Shown here piece by piece: positions 16,745 through 26,808 of a stretch of DNA of 64,000 bases. Source of the stretch: Halobacillus yeomjeoni (GTDB lineage: Bacteria; Bacillota; Bacilli; Bacillales; Halobacillaceae). The position numbers were made by a program, and so were the translations under genes. Under the pieces are notes generated by a model that saw only the letters and a program-made list of their open reading frames with translations, ran no database searches and was not told the DNA's origin. Numbering within the stretch: the stretch's first letter is position 1; every line of letters starts with the position of its first letter. The stretch is taken from assembly GCF_020171525.1 (NCBI RefSeq), contig NZ_JAIVAI010000001.1, positions 372,001 to 436,000 of the forward strand, in the 5' to 3' direction.

Positions 16745-18651
16745 CAGACCACCCGATTTCGGTTGTAGCTTAACTCAAGGACCTGCTGCAACCGTTTCGC
16801 TATAATCAACGCTTCCCGGAGTGAGCGACGTTCATCTTTTTTCATATGCGTTAACTTCAGGTCATTGGATAGAGGCTCATCGTTTTTTAGTTGGTTCAAA
16901 TTTTCTTTTAAACGGAACAGCATCAGTCTATGCAACGCAGTTTTAGCATTTTCTACATCACGAGGGTGGAAACGCTCTTGTTCTGCCAACGAATCTAACC
17001 GATTAATGGTATTGATGGACTCAATCCCGTACTTCATGCTGTATATGCGAATTGCATTAACGATCTGCATAATGGCAGACTTCTTTAAATTCAGCGTTCT
17101 CTTTTTTCCTACTCCGGATATTCTTCCGAATGGTTGCAGGGGTACGCGGAACCTCAACGTATCTTTCATAAGCAGTTGGTGAAGGTTAAGTGATTTCTGA
17201 ACCCGTTTTGTGACGTGCTTCTTTAACTCGTAAGCTAAAGAGTAATCTCCAAAAATCGGCCTGAAATCCATGAAAATCGTAAAGTCACGGACTTCTTCAG
17301 CATCCATTTTTTCGATCCATCGATCCACGCTCTTATACCAATCACTGACTTGTTGGCGCCATTTATCTTCTTTAGCCATAATGCCTCCCGTACAATAAGG
17401 GAAGCCACACTCATCAAGCATGCCGTTAATTTTTTTAGCGAACGCCAGGAAATATTGGTCGATTTGCTCTTTGTTTCTTGAGTTGCTGTAGTCAGACAAA
17501 ATCATCCCATTGTCCTGATCTGTGGAGAACCCTTGTTCTTTACGTCCTTCACTCCCCATGACCAGGAAGCAGTAATTGATTGGAGGAGGCCCGTGTCCCT
17601 CCGCGATCATTTCATCTTCGGCGATTTGAACGATTTGTTTATGAATCCGATCGTTGTAATTCGTTATTAATTCAGCGATGTCATAAGCAAACATGTTTTC
17701 TTTGATAAGACTTTCAACGAATTGTTGGAATCTTACGTTGTAAACAGGCGCAAGATCTTTGATTTCAGATACGCGCGTAGCATTGGATATGCGGTACGTC
17801 AGATCGAAATAGACGGAATTCTTAATTGTGAAAAATGAAGACTGCCGGAGAATCCCTACGATTTTATCTTTATGCAGTACAGGGATAATCTCAGTAGGGT
17901 GGTGCTTCAAGTAGCTCAAGGCGTCATAAATGAATTCCTGCTCGTTAATTTCATAGGCTTCTTCTGCCATATAGGCTTTAACGGGATTTCGATGGTCATT
18001 TTCGAAATAAGCACGCAAAATTTGTGCGTAGCCGATCATACCAAGCATCGATTGTTGGTCTTCACTTACGATCAACGCTTCAATCTTTTGCTGCTCGAGC
18101 ATTCGGGCAGCTTTTTCTATGGGCGCGTCAGGATGGATGAACGTCGGCGGCTCCATATAGGCATCGGCTCTTTTTTTGTACAGTTCGCGATCGTCTTGTT
18201 CGTCTGTCGTAGAACTTTTGTATTTCACTTCATCATACAAGCTTTTCATCAGATGACTGATTCCATCCATGACCACTTTTGAAAATCGGGTATTTTCAGA
18301 CATCACTTTCAAGAATGATTCTCTTTCGAAGCACAGGGTTTTGACAGGTTCAAGTGCCTGTACGGAGAAACGCATTTCTCCACTAGTGAGCAAAATCATG
18401 ACCCCGACTAAATCCCCTGGATAGTAGAAACGTACGGATAACTGCCTTCCAGAAGATCGGTGCATAATATTTTTTGCTAACCCTGAAACTAAAAAGTGGA
18501 TATCGATTTTATCATCTGTCTCATCTTCATGGATGATAAATTCGTTCGTGCTATATTCTTTCACGACCGCTTTACCGAATACTTCTTCGTACTCTTCATC
18601 GGTAAGCAGGTCGAAAGGATATTGATTTTTGAATAAATCAAACTCTGTCAC
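16744..18651 (-). CDS. cNMP-binding, CBS and DUF294 nucleotidyltransferase-like signalling protein
   Basis: A 635-residue multidomain cytoplasmic protein. In order: a cyclic-nucleotide-binding fold (about 10-130, VKEYSTNEFIIHEDETDDKIDIHFLVSG, cited as NEFIIHEDE and YPGDLVGVM), two CBS motifs (about 165-280), a GlnD-like nucleotidyltransferase domain (about 300-440) with MGSEGRKEQGFSTDQDNGMI, and a DUF294 C-terminal helical domain. The G-S-E..D-x-D pattern suggests metal and nucleotide binding. Such proteins are often paired with a DnaQ-like exonuclease, as here, but their function is unsettled. AAGGAG precedes the start. Confidence 0.88.
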   Translation of the reverse strand: MTEFDLFKNQYPFDLLTDEEYEEVFGKAVVKEYSTNEFIIHEDETDDKIDIHFLVSGLAKNIMHRSSGRQLSVRFYYPGDLVGVMILLTSGEMRFSVQALEPVKTLCFERESFLKVMSENTRFSKVVMDGISHLMKSLYDEVKYKSSTTDEQDDRELYKKRADAYMEPPTFIHPDAPIEKAARMLEQQKIEALIVSEDQQSMLGMIGYAQILRAYFENDHRNPVKAYMAEEAYEINEQEFIYDALSYLKHHPTEIIPVLHKDKIVGILRQSSFFTIKNSVYFDLTYRISNATRVSEIKDLAPVYNVRFQQFVESLIKENMFAYDIAELITNYNDRIHKQIVQIAEDEMIAEGHGPPPINYCFLVMGSEGRKEQGFSTDQDNGMILSDYSNSRNKEQIDQYFLAFAKKINGMLDECGFPYCTGGIMAKEDKWRQQVSDWYKSVDRWIEKMDAEEVRDFTIFMDFRPIFGDYSLAYELKKHVTKRVQKSLNLHQLLMKDTLRFRVPLQPFGRISGVGKKRTLNLKKSAIMQIVNAIRIYSMKYGIESINTINRLDSLAEQERFHPRDVENAKTALHRLMLFRLKENLNQLKNDEPLSNDLKLTHMKKDERRSLREALIIAKRLQQVLELSYNRNRVV

Positions 18652-18675
18652 AGAGCAAAACTCCTTTTTTTACAA

Positions 18676-18912
18676 CTATTCCTTCTGTTTAAATCGGCCT
18701 TTGGTAAGATTTCTCTTCCGGTCTCTGTGTAATATAAAGCCTCCGATGAATGCTATACCACCGATGACAAATAATACACCTGCGATGCCTTGTAGGGCAA
18801 TATGAAAATAAATCGGGTGGAACTTCCCGAATAATGCATCCCGGATCAACTTAATCCCATATACAGCTATGATTCCCGGTGTAACTAATAATAGTAAAGC
18901 AATTAAACGCAT
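18676..18912 (-). CDS. yqzF: DUF2627 membrane protein (YqzF-like)
   Basis: A 78-residue protein with two membrane helices (MRLIALLLLVTPGIIAVYGIK, residues 1-20, and IALQGIAGVLFVIGGIAFIGGF, about 38-60) and a basic C-terminus (HRDRKRNLTKGRFKQKE). Gene position next to bkdR matches yqzF in B. subtilis. I use the ATG at 18912 with AAGGAG eight bases upstream. Function unknown. Confidence 0.85.
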   Translation of the reverse strand: MRLIALLLLVTPGIIAVYGIKLIRDALFGKFHPIYFHIALQGIAGVLFVIGGIAFIGGFILHRDRKRNLTKGRFKQKE

Positions 18913-18984
18913 GATGATATCTCCTTTATTTGCAATCATCATTAAGTATATCAAATTCAATAATGTGAGGGAATTAGTTGAGAC

Positions 18985-19033
18985 TTGCTAAATCGTGCAG
19001 AATAAAGTAAGATTAAGATACGCAAATTTTTGC
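18985..19033 (+). promoter_or_regulatory. bkdR promoter with a small palindrome
   Basis: TTGCTA at 18985-18990 and TAAGAT at 19008-19013 have a 17-base spacer. GCAAATTTTTGC (19022-19033) sits at the expected transcription start and has symmetric arms GCAAA/TTTGC; it could be an operator, perhaps for self-control by BkdR. A related TGCA-armed site precedes ptb. Confidence 0.55.
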
Positions 19034-19046
19034 AGGGTGTGATGTA

Positions 19047-21125
19047 ATGAAACGTGTGTTAATTGTCGGGGCTGGCAAAGGCGGCACTGCCCTGTTGAAA
19101 TTGCTTCATCAGACAGAGTGGATGGACATTGTAGCTGTCATTGATAACAACCCTGAGGCAGAAGGGGTCTCTCTTGCTCGTTCGTTCCGAATACCTACAG
19201 GATCCAATTGGGAAGAGTGGATACATAAAGAGATCGATATCATTATTGAAGCGACAGGAGATACTGACGTGTTCAATAAAATCAGGGAAGAACGAGATGG
19301 AAATACAGTAGTCATTCCAGGATCGGTTGCTTATATTACCTCGGAGTTGTTGGAAGAGAAAGAATCCTTGGTTCAAAAATTGAAGCAGCAGACGGAAAAT
19401 CAACACTTGATACTTAATAGTATCCATGACGGGATGATTGTCATATCCAGTGATGAAAATATTTCATTTATTAACCGAAGTGCAGAAAGCATACTCGGGA
19501 TGAAGAGGGAAGATGTTGTGGGTCACCCCATCAACAAAATCATTCCTACTTCAAGGCTGCCGCAAGTATTGAAGTCCAGAAAAAAAGAAGTGAATCAGAA
19601 GCTTCATTTAGATAATGGAAAGAAAGTGATTACGACAAGAATTCCTATGATCGGTCAAAACGATCGTGTAATAGGAGCATATGCCGTTTTTCAGGATATA
19701 ACCGAAGTTCTTAACCTTGCAGAAGAAGTGACGGACCTTAAAGAAGTTAAAACCATGCTTGAAGCGATCATCCATTCTTCAGATGAAGCAATTTCAGTCG
19801 TAGATGAAAATGGAAGCGGTTTAGTAATCAATCCGGCCTATACGAAAATTACAGGGCTGACAGAAGATGATATCGTTGGGAAACCAGCGACAGTCGATAT
19901 TTATGAAGGCGAAAGTATGCACATGAAGGTCTTGAAAACGAGACGTGCTGTGAGAGGGGTCAGGATGAAAGTCGGCCCTTCGAAGAAGGATGTGCTTGTT
20001 AATGTAGCACCTGTCATCGTAGATGGAAAGTTGAAGGGAAGTGTCGGTGTACTTCACGACGTCTCTGAAATAAAAGCCCTTACCACCGAATTGAAGAGGG
20101 CACGCCAAATCATCAGAAGTTTGGAAGCGAAATACACGTTCGATGATATCATCGGTGATTCCGCTGAACTGACATTGGCTCTTGAACAAGCGAAAGTGGG
20201 AGCGAGAACGCCTGCGACGGTATTGTTAAGAGGGGAGTCCGGCACTGGTAAAGAACTATTTGCTCATGCCATTCATAATGAGAGTAAGCGGCGCCATAAT
20301 AAGTTTATCCGAGTGAATTGTGCAGCGATTGCAGAGTCATTATTAGAGAGTGAACTATTCGGTTATGAAGACGGTGCGTTTTCAGGTGCTAAACGTGGTG
20401 GGAAGAAAGGGTTGTTTGAAGAAGCGAATTACGGAAGTATCTTTCTAGATGAAATCGGAGAATTGACCCTCCCTATGCAGGCGAAGCTGCTCCGTGTCCT
20501 TCAAGAAAATGAAATCCTGAGAGTAGGCGGGACAAAACCGGTACACGTTGATGTGAGAGTCATTGCAGCTACGAATATTAACTTGGAAAAAGCGATAATG
20601 AACAAATCTTTCAGAGAAGATCTTTATTATCGTTTGAACCGGCTGCCGATATATATCCCCCCTCTACGAGAAAGAAAAGATGATTTACCACTATTGTGTG
20701 AGCATTTGATACAAAAGCTTAATGAAGATTATGGACGTCACGTGACAAAAGTTAATGAAGCAGCATTTCAAAAGCTTGAAAGTTATGATTGGCCGGGGAA
20801 TGTCCGGGAACTTGAAAATATTATCGGTCGTGCAATGATTTACATGGAGAATCTGGAAGAAGAGATCCTGCCGAAGCATATTCCGCCTTTAGTAAAAGAA
20901 AATGTAGAAGGGGTGGAAACCTCTGAAAAAGGAGTCTCTTGGTTAGGTGAGACCCTTCAACAAGCGGTAGATGAGTATGAAAAGAAACTCCTGGCCGATG
21001 CGTTCAAATCTCATGACTTCAATAAAACGAAAACAGCCAAAGCATTAGGGATTTCAATCAGGAATCTATATTACAAGCTTGAAAAGTATAATTTAGATAA
21101 AAATAGCATGCAAGATTATTCATAA
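19047..21125 (+). CDS. bkdR: Sigma-54 dependent activator of the bkd operon
   Basis: A 692-residue enhancer-binding protein, same length as B. subtilis BkdR. An N-terminal Rossmann-type domain ([15 protein letters not shown], residues about 3-17) is followed by two PAS domains (about 112-225 and 235-345), the AAA+ domain with Walker A GESGTGKE (near 393), the sigma-54 contact loop as GAFSGA (usually GAFTGA), and [20 protein letters not shown]; a Fis-type helix-turn-helix ([19 protein letters not shown]) ends it. It should activate the sigma-54 promoter directly downstream of its gene in response to branched-chain amino acid metabolites; the ligand cannot be read from sequence. Confidence 0.95.
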   Translation: MKRVLIVGAGKGGTALLKLLHQTEWMDIVAVIDNNPEAEGVSLARSFRIPTGSNWEEWIHKEIDIIIEATGDTDVFNKIREERDGNTVVIPGSVAYITSELLEEKESLVQKLKQQTENQHLILNSIHDGMIVISSDENISFINRSAESILGMKREDVVGHPINKIIPTSRLPQVLKSRKKEVNQKLHLDNGKKVITTRIPMIGQNDRVIGAYAVFQDITEVLNLAEEVTDLKEVKTMLEAIIHSSDEAISVVDENGSGLVINPAYTKITGLTEDDIVGKPATVDIYEGESMHMKVLKTRRAVRGVRMKVGPSKKDVLVNVAPVIVDGKLKGSVGVLHDVSEIKALTTELKRARQIIRSLEAKYTFDDIIGDSAELTLALEQAKVGARTPATVLLRGESGTGKELFAHAIHNESKRRHNKFIRVNCAAIAESLLESELFGYEDGAFSGAKRGGKKGLFEEANYGSIFLDEIGELTLPMQAKLLRVLQENEILRVGGTKPVHVDVRVIAATNINLEKAIMNKSFREDLYYRLNRLPIYIPPLRERKDDLPLLCEHLIQKLNEDYGRHVTKVNEAAFQKLESYDWPGNVRELENIIGRAMIYMENLEEEILPKHIPPLVKENVEGVETSEKGVSWLGETLQQAVDEYEKKLLADAFKSHDFNKTKTAKALGISIRNLYYKLEKYNLDKNSMQDYS

Positions 21126-21140
21126 TGCAAAATCCTGCAT
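21125..21140 (+). promoter_or_regulatory. Candidate BkdR upstream activating site
   Basis: ATGCAAAATCCTGCAT is an interrupted palindrome (ATGCA, six bases, TGCAT) about 75 bases upstream of the expected sigma-54 transcription start. Its placement suits an enhancer, and its arms resemble the palindrome at the bkdR promoter. This assignment is inference. Confidence 0.4.
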
Positions 21141-21181
21141 CGTGAAAACAGGCAAAAAAAGTGTGTGTCCGTGGTTCAGAA

Positions 21182-21198
21182 TTGGCATGATTCTTGCT
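21182..21198 (+). promoter_or_regulatory. Sigma-54 promoter of the ptb-bcd-buk-bkd operon
   Basis: TTGGCATGATTCTTGCT matches the -24/-12 pattern TTGGCACG-N4-TTGCT with one mismatch and exact spacing. It stands 26 bases before the ptb start codon and directly follows bkdR. Confidence 0.92.
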
Positions 21199-21223
21199 GT
21201 TAATCTAGTGAAGAGGTGACAGA

Positions 21224-22126
21224 ATGAAAACTTTAGATGAGATGCTTCAACGAGTCGATGGCTCCGATCCAAAGACTGTCGCTGTAGCTCAAGCGGGGAA
21301 TACAGAAGTACTTAAAGCTGTAAAAAAAGCGTTTGAATTAGGTCTTTCCAAATTCCTGCTGGTCGGTAATGAAGATGAAATCAACCAAATGTCTAAAGAT
21401 ATCGACTTCGATTTAAATCAGGAAGGGATAGAAGTAAGGCACTGCCCGGTGGAACAAGCAGCTGAGAAAGCAGTCAGAGCTGTCCACGATCAAGAAGCTC
21501 ATGTAGTTATGAAAGGGCATATAGATACAAAGTCGCTTTTAAAAGCAGTGCTGGATAAACAATACGGGCTTAGGGCTAAAGGGGCTCTCTCCCATGTAGC
21601 TTTGTTCGAAGTGCCTGGAAGGGAACATTTAATCTTTTTAACTGATGCAGGGATGAATATTGCCCCTACATTGGAAGAAAAGGTTCACATAATAAATAAT
21701 GCTGTAACAGTTGCCAACCGCACAGGTTTAGATAAGCCGAAAGTAGCTCTCTTGGCTGCGGTGGAAGTGGTCAACCCTGCTATGCAGGCGACTCAGGATG
21801 CAGCCATATTGACACAGATGAATCGACGTGGGCAAATAAAAAACTGTATCATTGATGGTCCTTTGGCTTTTGACAACGCTGTCGACAAAAGAGCAGCGGA
21901 AGAAAAAGGAATTGATTCAGAGGTTGCTGGAGAAGCAGATATACTGGTAGTTCCAACAATTGAAGTAGCCAATGCGTTATACAAATCATTCATGTATTTT
22001 GCCAATGCAAAAGTGGCGGCTGTAATAAGTGGAGCAAAAGCACCTATAGTACTGACTTCAAGAGCAGATACAGCCGAAAGTAAAGTTTATTCATTAGCTC
22101 TTGCCTTACAATCAAACAATCAATAG
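21224..22126 (+). CDS. ptb: Phosphate butyryltransferase
   Basis: A 300-residue enzyme of the phosphate acetyl/butyryltransferase family that swaps CoA for phosphate on branched or straight short acyl-CoA. Visible features include VAVAQAGNTEVLKAVKKAFE at the N-terminus, HVVMKGHIDTKSLLKAVL near residue 92, and GPLAFDNAVDKRAAEEKGI (cited as GPLAFDNAVD) near 212, all typical. First gene of the bkd operon; works with Buk to conserve energy as ATP from acyl-CoA. GAAGAGGTG precedes the ATG. Confidence 0.95.
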   Translation: MKTLDEMLQRVDGSDPKTVAVAQAGNTEVLKAVKKAFELGLSKFLLVGNEDEINQMSKDIDFDLNQEGIEVRHCPVEQAAEKAVRAVHDQEAHVVMKGHIDTKSLLKAVLDKQYGLRAKGALSHVALFEVPGREHLIFLTDAGMNIAPTLEEKVHIINNAVTVANRTGLDKPKVALLAAVEVVNPAMQATQDAAILTQMNRRGQIKNCIIDGPLAFDNAVDKRAAEEKGIDSEVAGEADILVVPTIEVANALYKSFMYFANAKVAAVISGAKAPIVLTSRADTAESKVYSLALALQSNNQ

Positions 22127-22138
22127 GAGGAATTTACA

Positions 22139-23233
22139 ATGGAAATTTTCACTTATATGAAAGAATACGATTATGAGCAGTTGGTATTTTGTCAGGATGA
22201 ACAATCTGGATTGAAAGCGATCATCGCGATTCATGACACGACGCTGGGACCTGCACTTGGTGGTACACGTATGTGGACATATGATTCCGAAGAAGCTGCA
22301 ATTGAAGATGCTCTTCGTCTTGCAAAAGGCATGACTTACAAAAATGCGGCTGCCGGATTGAACTTAGGTGGAGGGAAAACCGTAATCATCGGCGATCCTA
22401 AGAAAGACAAAAACGAAGAGATGTTCCGTGCATTTGGACGTTACATCCAAGGTCTCAACGGTCGTTACATAACCGCTGAGGACGTTGGAACAACAGTTCA
22501 GGATATGGATACGATCCATTCTGAGACCGACTACGTAACAGGGATCTCTCCTGCATTCGGTTCTTCCGGAAACCCTTCCCCGGTCACTGCTTATGGAGTG
22601 TACCGAGGTATGAAAGCTGCTGCTAAAGAAGGATTCGGTACAGATTCTCTTGATGGAAAAACTGTAGCCGTACAGGGTGTAGGAAATGTAGCATTTAATT
22701 TATGCCGTCATTTACACGAAGAGGGAGCAAACTTGATCGTAACCGATATTAATGAAGAAGCTGTTCAACGTGCAGTAGAAGAGTTCGGAGCTAAAGCCGT
22801 AAGCACAGAGGAAATCTACAGTGTTGATTGTGACATTTACGCACCATGCGCGCTTGGAGCTACAATCAATGATGAAACGATTCCTCAATTAAAAGCCAAA
22901 GTCATCGCCGGTGCTGCCAACAACCAATTGAAAGATACATCTCATGGGGATATTCTTCATGAAAAAGGAATCGTATATACCCCGGATTATGTCATCAATG
23001 CCGGCGGAGTAATCAATGTTGCAGATGAGCTTCACGGGTATAACAAAGATCGTGCAATGAAGCGGGTTGAAAAGATTTATGACAACGTGGAACGAGTTTT
23101 TGAAATTTCCCGTCGTGATAATATTCCTACGTACGTTGCAGCAGATCGTTTGGCTGAAGAGCGTATTGAACGCATGCGTCGTTCCCGCAGCCAGTTCCTG
23201 CAGAACGAACATCACATCCTAAGCAGAAAATAA
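22139..23233 (+). CDS. bcd: Leucine dehydrogenase
   Basis: A 364-residue NAD-dependent dehydrogenase that oxidatively deaminates leucine, valine and isoleucine to keto acids, the substrates of the BKD complex encoded downstream. Family signature [16 protein letters not shown] with catalytic Lys near residue 80, [13 protein letters not shown] just before it, and the NAD-binding segment [17 protein letters not shown] near 180. GGAGG precedes the ATG. Twelve bases separate it from ptb. Confidence 0.97.
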   Translation: MEIFTYMKEYDYEQLVFCQDEQSGLKAIIAIHDTTLGPALGGTRMWTYDSEEAAIEDALRLAKGMTYKNAAAGLNLGGGKTVIIGDPKKDKNEEMFRAFGRYIQGLNGRYITAEDVGTTVQDMDTIHSETDYVTGISPAFGSSGNPSPVTAYGVYRGMKAAAKEGFGTDSLDGKTVAVQGVGNVAFNLCRHLHEEGANLIVTDINEEAVQRAVEEFGAKAVSTEEIYSVDCDIYAPCALGATINDETIPQLKAKVIAGAANNQLKDTSHGDILHEKGIVYTPDYVINAGGVINVADELHGYNKDRAMKRVEKIYDNVERVFEISRRDNIPTYVAADRLAEERIERMRRSRSQFLQNEHHILSRK

Positions 23234-23258
23234 GATCACATAACGGAGGTCAAAGACA

Positions 23259-24344
23259 GTGCGCACACATCGAATACTTGTGATCAATCCTGGCTCTACA
23301 TCAACGAAAATTGGCGTCTTTGACGATGAGGACGTAGTTTTAGAAAAAACGATTCGTCACCAACCGGATGAGGTCAATCAATATAAGAGGGTCATTGATC
23401 AATATGAATTCAGAAAGCAAGTCATTTTAGACGTCTTGGATCAAGAAGGGATCAATATCAGCAAGCTGAGTGCCGTCTGCGGACGGGGCGGCTTGCTGCG
23501 CCCGATTGAAGGCGGAACCTATGAAGTCAATAATGCGATGCTTGAAGATTTGAGAAATGGATACAATGGAGAGCATGCGTCGAACCTGGGTGGAATCATC
23601 GCTCATGAAATTGCGAAAGGGCTGAACATCGGTGCTTACATCGTGGATCCTGTAGTGGTGGATGAGCTTCATGATCTAGCCCGGGTTTCCGGAGTTCCTG
23701 AAATTCCAAGAAAAAGTATCTTTCATGCCTTGAACCAAAAAGCTGTGGCAAGAAGAGCTGCGAAAGATTTACAACAATCATATAAAGAATCGCGTTTGAT
23801 AGTAACGCACATGGGTGGAGGAATCACTGTCGGCGCTCACGCCAACGGGCGCGTTATTGACGTGAATAACGGACTGCACGGTGATGGACCCTTCTCCCCG
23901 GAGCGTGCTGGCACCGTTCCCGCGGGAGATCTTGTTTCCCTTTGCTTCTCTGGTCAGTATTACAGAGATGAAGTGATGAAAAAGCTGGTCGGTCAAGGTG
24001 GATTGATGGCTTATCTGGATACTAATGATGCAAGAGAAGTCGAGAAAATGGTCGAGCATGGAGATAAGAAGGCAAAATTGGTTTTTGATGCGATGGCCTA
24101 CCAAATCGCTAAGGAAATCGGCAGCATGAGTGCTGTTTTGGAAGGGAAAGTCGACGCTATTGCTTTGACAGGCGGTCTTGCTTATGGAAAAGGATTTGTA
24201 GAAGAAATTTCGAAAAGAATCCACTGGATTGCTGATGTCCTCGTATATCCAGGAGAAAATGAGTTAGAAGCTTTGAACGAAGGGACACTGCGTATTTTGA
24301 ATAATGAAGAAGTCCCTAAACAATATCCGAACTTTGCAGAATAG
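23259..24344 (+). CDS. buk: Butyrate kinase (branched-chain acyl kinase)
   Basis: A 361-residue acetokinase-family enzyme forming acyl-phosphate/ATP with short-chain and branched acids. The phosphate-binding [12 protein letters not shown] is at residues about 9-20; [17 protein letters not shown] is near 75, [18 protein letters not shown] near 186 and ALTGGLAYG near 305. The start is GTG with GGAGGT upstream. It lies between bcd and lpdV in the usual order. Confidence 0.96.
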   Translation: MRTHRILVINPGSTSTKIGVFDDEDVVLEKTIRHQPDEVNQYKRVIDQYEFRKQVILDVLDQEGINISKLSAVCGRGGLLRPIEGGTYEVNNAMLEDLRNGYNGEHASNLGGIIAHEIAKGLNIGAYIVDPVVVDELHDLARVSGVPEIPRKSIFHALNQKAVARRAAKDLQQSYKESRLIVTHMGGGITVGAHANGRVIDVNNGLHGDGPFSPERAGTVPAGDLVSLCFSGQYYRDEVMKKLVGQGGLMAYLDTNDAREVEKMVEHGDKKAKLVFDAMAYQIAKEIGSMSAVLEGKVDAIALTGGLAYGKGFVEEISKRIHWIADVLVYPGENELEALNEGTLRILNNEEVPKQYPNFAE

Positions 24345-24358
24345 GAAGGAGAATTCCG

Positions 24359-25780
24359 ATGGCTCAAGAGTATGATTTGGTCGTTCTGGGCGGAGGAACG
24401 GGTGGTTATGTAGCTGCCATCCGTGCTTCCAAGCTTGGCTTGAAAGTGGCCATGGTAGAAAAACAGGAACTTGGTGGAACCTGCCTCCACCGGGGCTGCA
24501 TCCCCTCTAAAGCTTTACTAAGAAGTGCAGAAGTATTCAGGCAGACGAAGGAAGCCGAAAACTTCGGCGTAAGTACAGGACAACCAACTTTGAATTTCAC
24601 AAAAGTTCAAGAGCGGAAGCAATCCATCGTGGACACTTTACATAAAGGTGTTCAAGGACTCATGAAGAAAGGGAAGGTCGACGTTTATGAAGGGTTTGGA
24701 CGTATTTTAGGACCTTCCATTTTTTCTCCGACAGCAGGGACCATTTCCGTGGAAATGAATAGCGGAGAAGAAAATGAAATGTTAATTCCGAAAAACGTGT
24801 TGATCGCAACAGGTTCAAGTCCAAAAACACTACCCGGTCTTGAAATTGACGGGGAACAAGTCATGACTTCTGATGAAGCTCTATCGATGGAAGAACTGCC
24901 TCAATCATTAATTATCGTCGGCGGGGGAGTCATTGGCATAGAATGGGCTTCCATGATGGCTGATTTTGGTGTCGAAGTGACCGTTCTTGAGTATTTACCG
25001 AACATTCTTCCTACCGAAGATCAGGACATTCAGAAAGAAATGTTAAAACAAATGAAAAACAAAGGTGTCAACATCGTAACGAATGCAAAGGTGATGGCTG
25101 ATACTTTAGAAAAATCTGAAGGCGTTTCCATTCAGGCTGAGGTGGATGGCGAAATGACCACTTATGAAGCTGAGAAAATGCTGGTGTCGGTCGGACGCTC
25201 TGCAAATGTAAAAAATATCGGCTTGGAAAATACCGATATCATCGTTGATAACGGTGTCATCCAAACGAATAAATATTATCAGACTAAAGAGAGTCACATT
25301 TATGCAATCGGAGATGTAATCGGAGGTATGCAGCTTGCTCATGTCGCTTCTCATGAAGGGATTATTGCTGTAGAGCATATGGATGACCAAACCCCTCATC
25401 CAATGAACCCGGAGCAGGTCCCTACTTGTATTTATTCCAATCCAGAAGTGGCGAGTGTCGGTCTGACAGAAGCGCAGGCAAATGAGCAGGGATACGAAGT
25501 GAAAGTAGGTAAGTTTCCGTTCAAAGCCATCGGTAAAGCACTTGTGTATGGTGAAACAGACGGGTTCGTCAAAATCATAGCTGATAAAAAGACAGACGAT
25601 TTACTAGGTGTGCATATGGTCGGTCCACATGTGACTGATATGATTTCTGAAGCAGGACTCGCCAAAGTACTGGATGCGACACCTTGGGAGATCGCTGAAA
25701 GTATCCACCCTCACCCGACGCTTGCAGAAGCGATAGGGGAAGCGGCAATGGCTGTTGATGGCAACCAAATTCATGGATAA
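24359..25780 (+). CDS. lpdV: Dihydrolipoamide dehydrogenase of the BKD complex (E3)
   Basis: A 473-residue FAD flavoprotein reoxidising the lipoyl group of the E2 subunit with NAD. The FAD motif GGGTGGYVAAIRASKLG is at the N-terminus, the redox disulfide in GGTCLHRGCIPSKALL near residue 40, the NAD motif IIVGGGVIGIEWASMMADFG (cited as VGGGVIGIEWAS) near 185, and the C-terminal catalytic HPHPTLAEA. AGGAAGGAG precedes the ATG. Confidence 0.97.
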   Translation: MAQEYDLVVLGGGTGGYVAAIRASKLGLKVAMVEKQELGGTCLHRGCIPSKALLRSAEVFRQTKEAENFGVSTGQPTLNFTKVQERKQSIVDTLHKGVQGLMKKGKVDVYEGFGRILGPSIFSPTAGTISVEMNSGEENEMLIPKNVLIATGSSPKTLPGLEIDGEQVMTSDEALSMEELPQSLIIVGGGVIGIEWASMMADFGVEVTVLEYLPNILPTEDQDIQKEMLKQMKNKGVNIVTNAKVMADTLEKSEGVSIQAEVDGEMTTYEAEKMLVSVGRSANVKNIGLENTDIIVDNGVIQTNKYYQTKESHIYAIGDVIGGMQLAHVASHEGIIAVEHMDDQTPHPMNPEQVPTCIYSNPEVASVGLTEAQANEQGYEVKVGKFPFKAIGKALVYGETDGFVKIIADKKTDDLLGVHMVGPHVTDMISEAGLAKVLDATPWEIAESIHPHPTLAEAIGEAAMAVDGNQIHG

Positions 25781-25800
25781 GGATCAAAGGAGGGAACAAC

Positions 25801-26793
25801 ATGGCTGAAAACCGCCATAAATCATTAGGATTAAGTGATGAAGAAGTATTGGACATGTATCGCACAATGTTGCTAGCGAGAAAAATTGACGAACGGATGT
25901 GGTTGTTGAACCGCGCTGGGAAAATTCCTTTCGTCATCTCTTGTCAGGGCCAGGAAGCAGCGCAAGTAGGCGCATCTTACGCCTTGGACCGTGAAAAGGA
26001 CTATGCACTTCCTTATTATCGGGACATGGGTGTAGTTCTATCTTTCGGGATGACTGCGCAGGACCTTATGTTGTCAGGTTTTGCTAAAGCGGAAGATCCT
26101 AACTCCGGTGGACGCCAAATGCCTGGTCACTTCGGCCAAAAGAAGAACCGCATTGTAACAGGCTCATCCCCTGTAACTACGCAAGTTCCTCACGCTGTAG
26201 GGATTGCGCTTGCAGGAAAGATGGAAAAGAAAGATTTTGTTTCACTCGTTACTTTCGGAGAAGGTTCATCCAACCAGGGAGATTTCCACGAAGGTGCAAA
26301 CTTCGCAGGTGTGCATAAGCTCCCGGTCATCTTCATGGTAGAAAACAACAAATATGCAATTTCTGTACCTGTTTCCAAGCAGCTGGCCTGTGAAAAAGTT
26401 TCTGACCGTGCTATCGGTTATGGCATGCCGGGACATACGGTGGATGGGAACGACCCACTTGCTGTATATGAAGCTGTGAAAGAAGCGGCGGATCGCGGAC
26501 GTAGAGGCGAAGGGCCGACACTGATCGAAACGGTTTCCTACCGCTTGACACCACACTCAAGTGATGATGACGACCGGACGTACCGTGAGCGTGAAGAAGT
26601 CGAAGAAGCGAAGAAGAAGGATTCGATCGTCACGTTTGCCAATTACCTTCGCGAACAAGGTATTTTGACTGAAGAAAAAGAGACGGAAATGAACCAAGAG
26701 ATTGATAAGATCGTAAATGATGCAACGGATTACGCAGAAAACGCGGAATATGCAGATGCTGAATCTGCATTGCGTTATGTGTACGAAGAGTAA
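25801..26793 (+). CDS. bkdAA: Branched-chain alpha-keto acid dehydrogenase E1 alpha
   Basis: A 330-residue TPP-dependent subunit that decarboxylates branched keto acids together with BkdAB. MLLARKIDERMWLLNRAGKI near residue 22, the TPP-binding GEGSSNQGDFHEGANFAGVH near 156 (cited as GEGSSNQGDFHEG) and NNKYAISVPV are typical; the phosphorylation-loop region YRLTPHSSDDD is retained. AAGGAGG precedes the ATG, and bkdAB follows after 15 bases. Confidence 0.97.
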   Translation: MAENRHKSLGLSDEEVLDMYRTMLLARKIDERMWLLNRAGKIPFVISCQGQEAAQVGASYALDREKDYALPYYRDMGVVLSFGMTAQDLMLSGFAKAEDPNSGGRQMPGHFGQKKNRIVTGSSPVTTQVPHAVGIALAGKMEKKDFVSLVTFGEGSSNQGDFHEGANFAGVHKLPVIFMVENNKYAISVPVSKQLACEKVSDRAIGYGMPGHTVDGNDPLAVYEAVKEAADRGRRGEGPTLIETVSYRLTPHSSDDDDRTYREREEVEEAKKKDSIVTFANYLREQGILTEEKETEMNQEIDKIVNDATDYAENAEYADAESALRYVYEE

Positions 26794-26808
26794 GGAGGGG
26801 GAGAAAAA

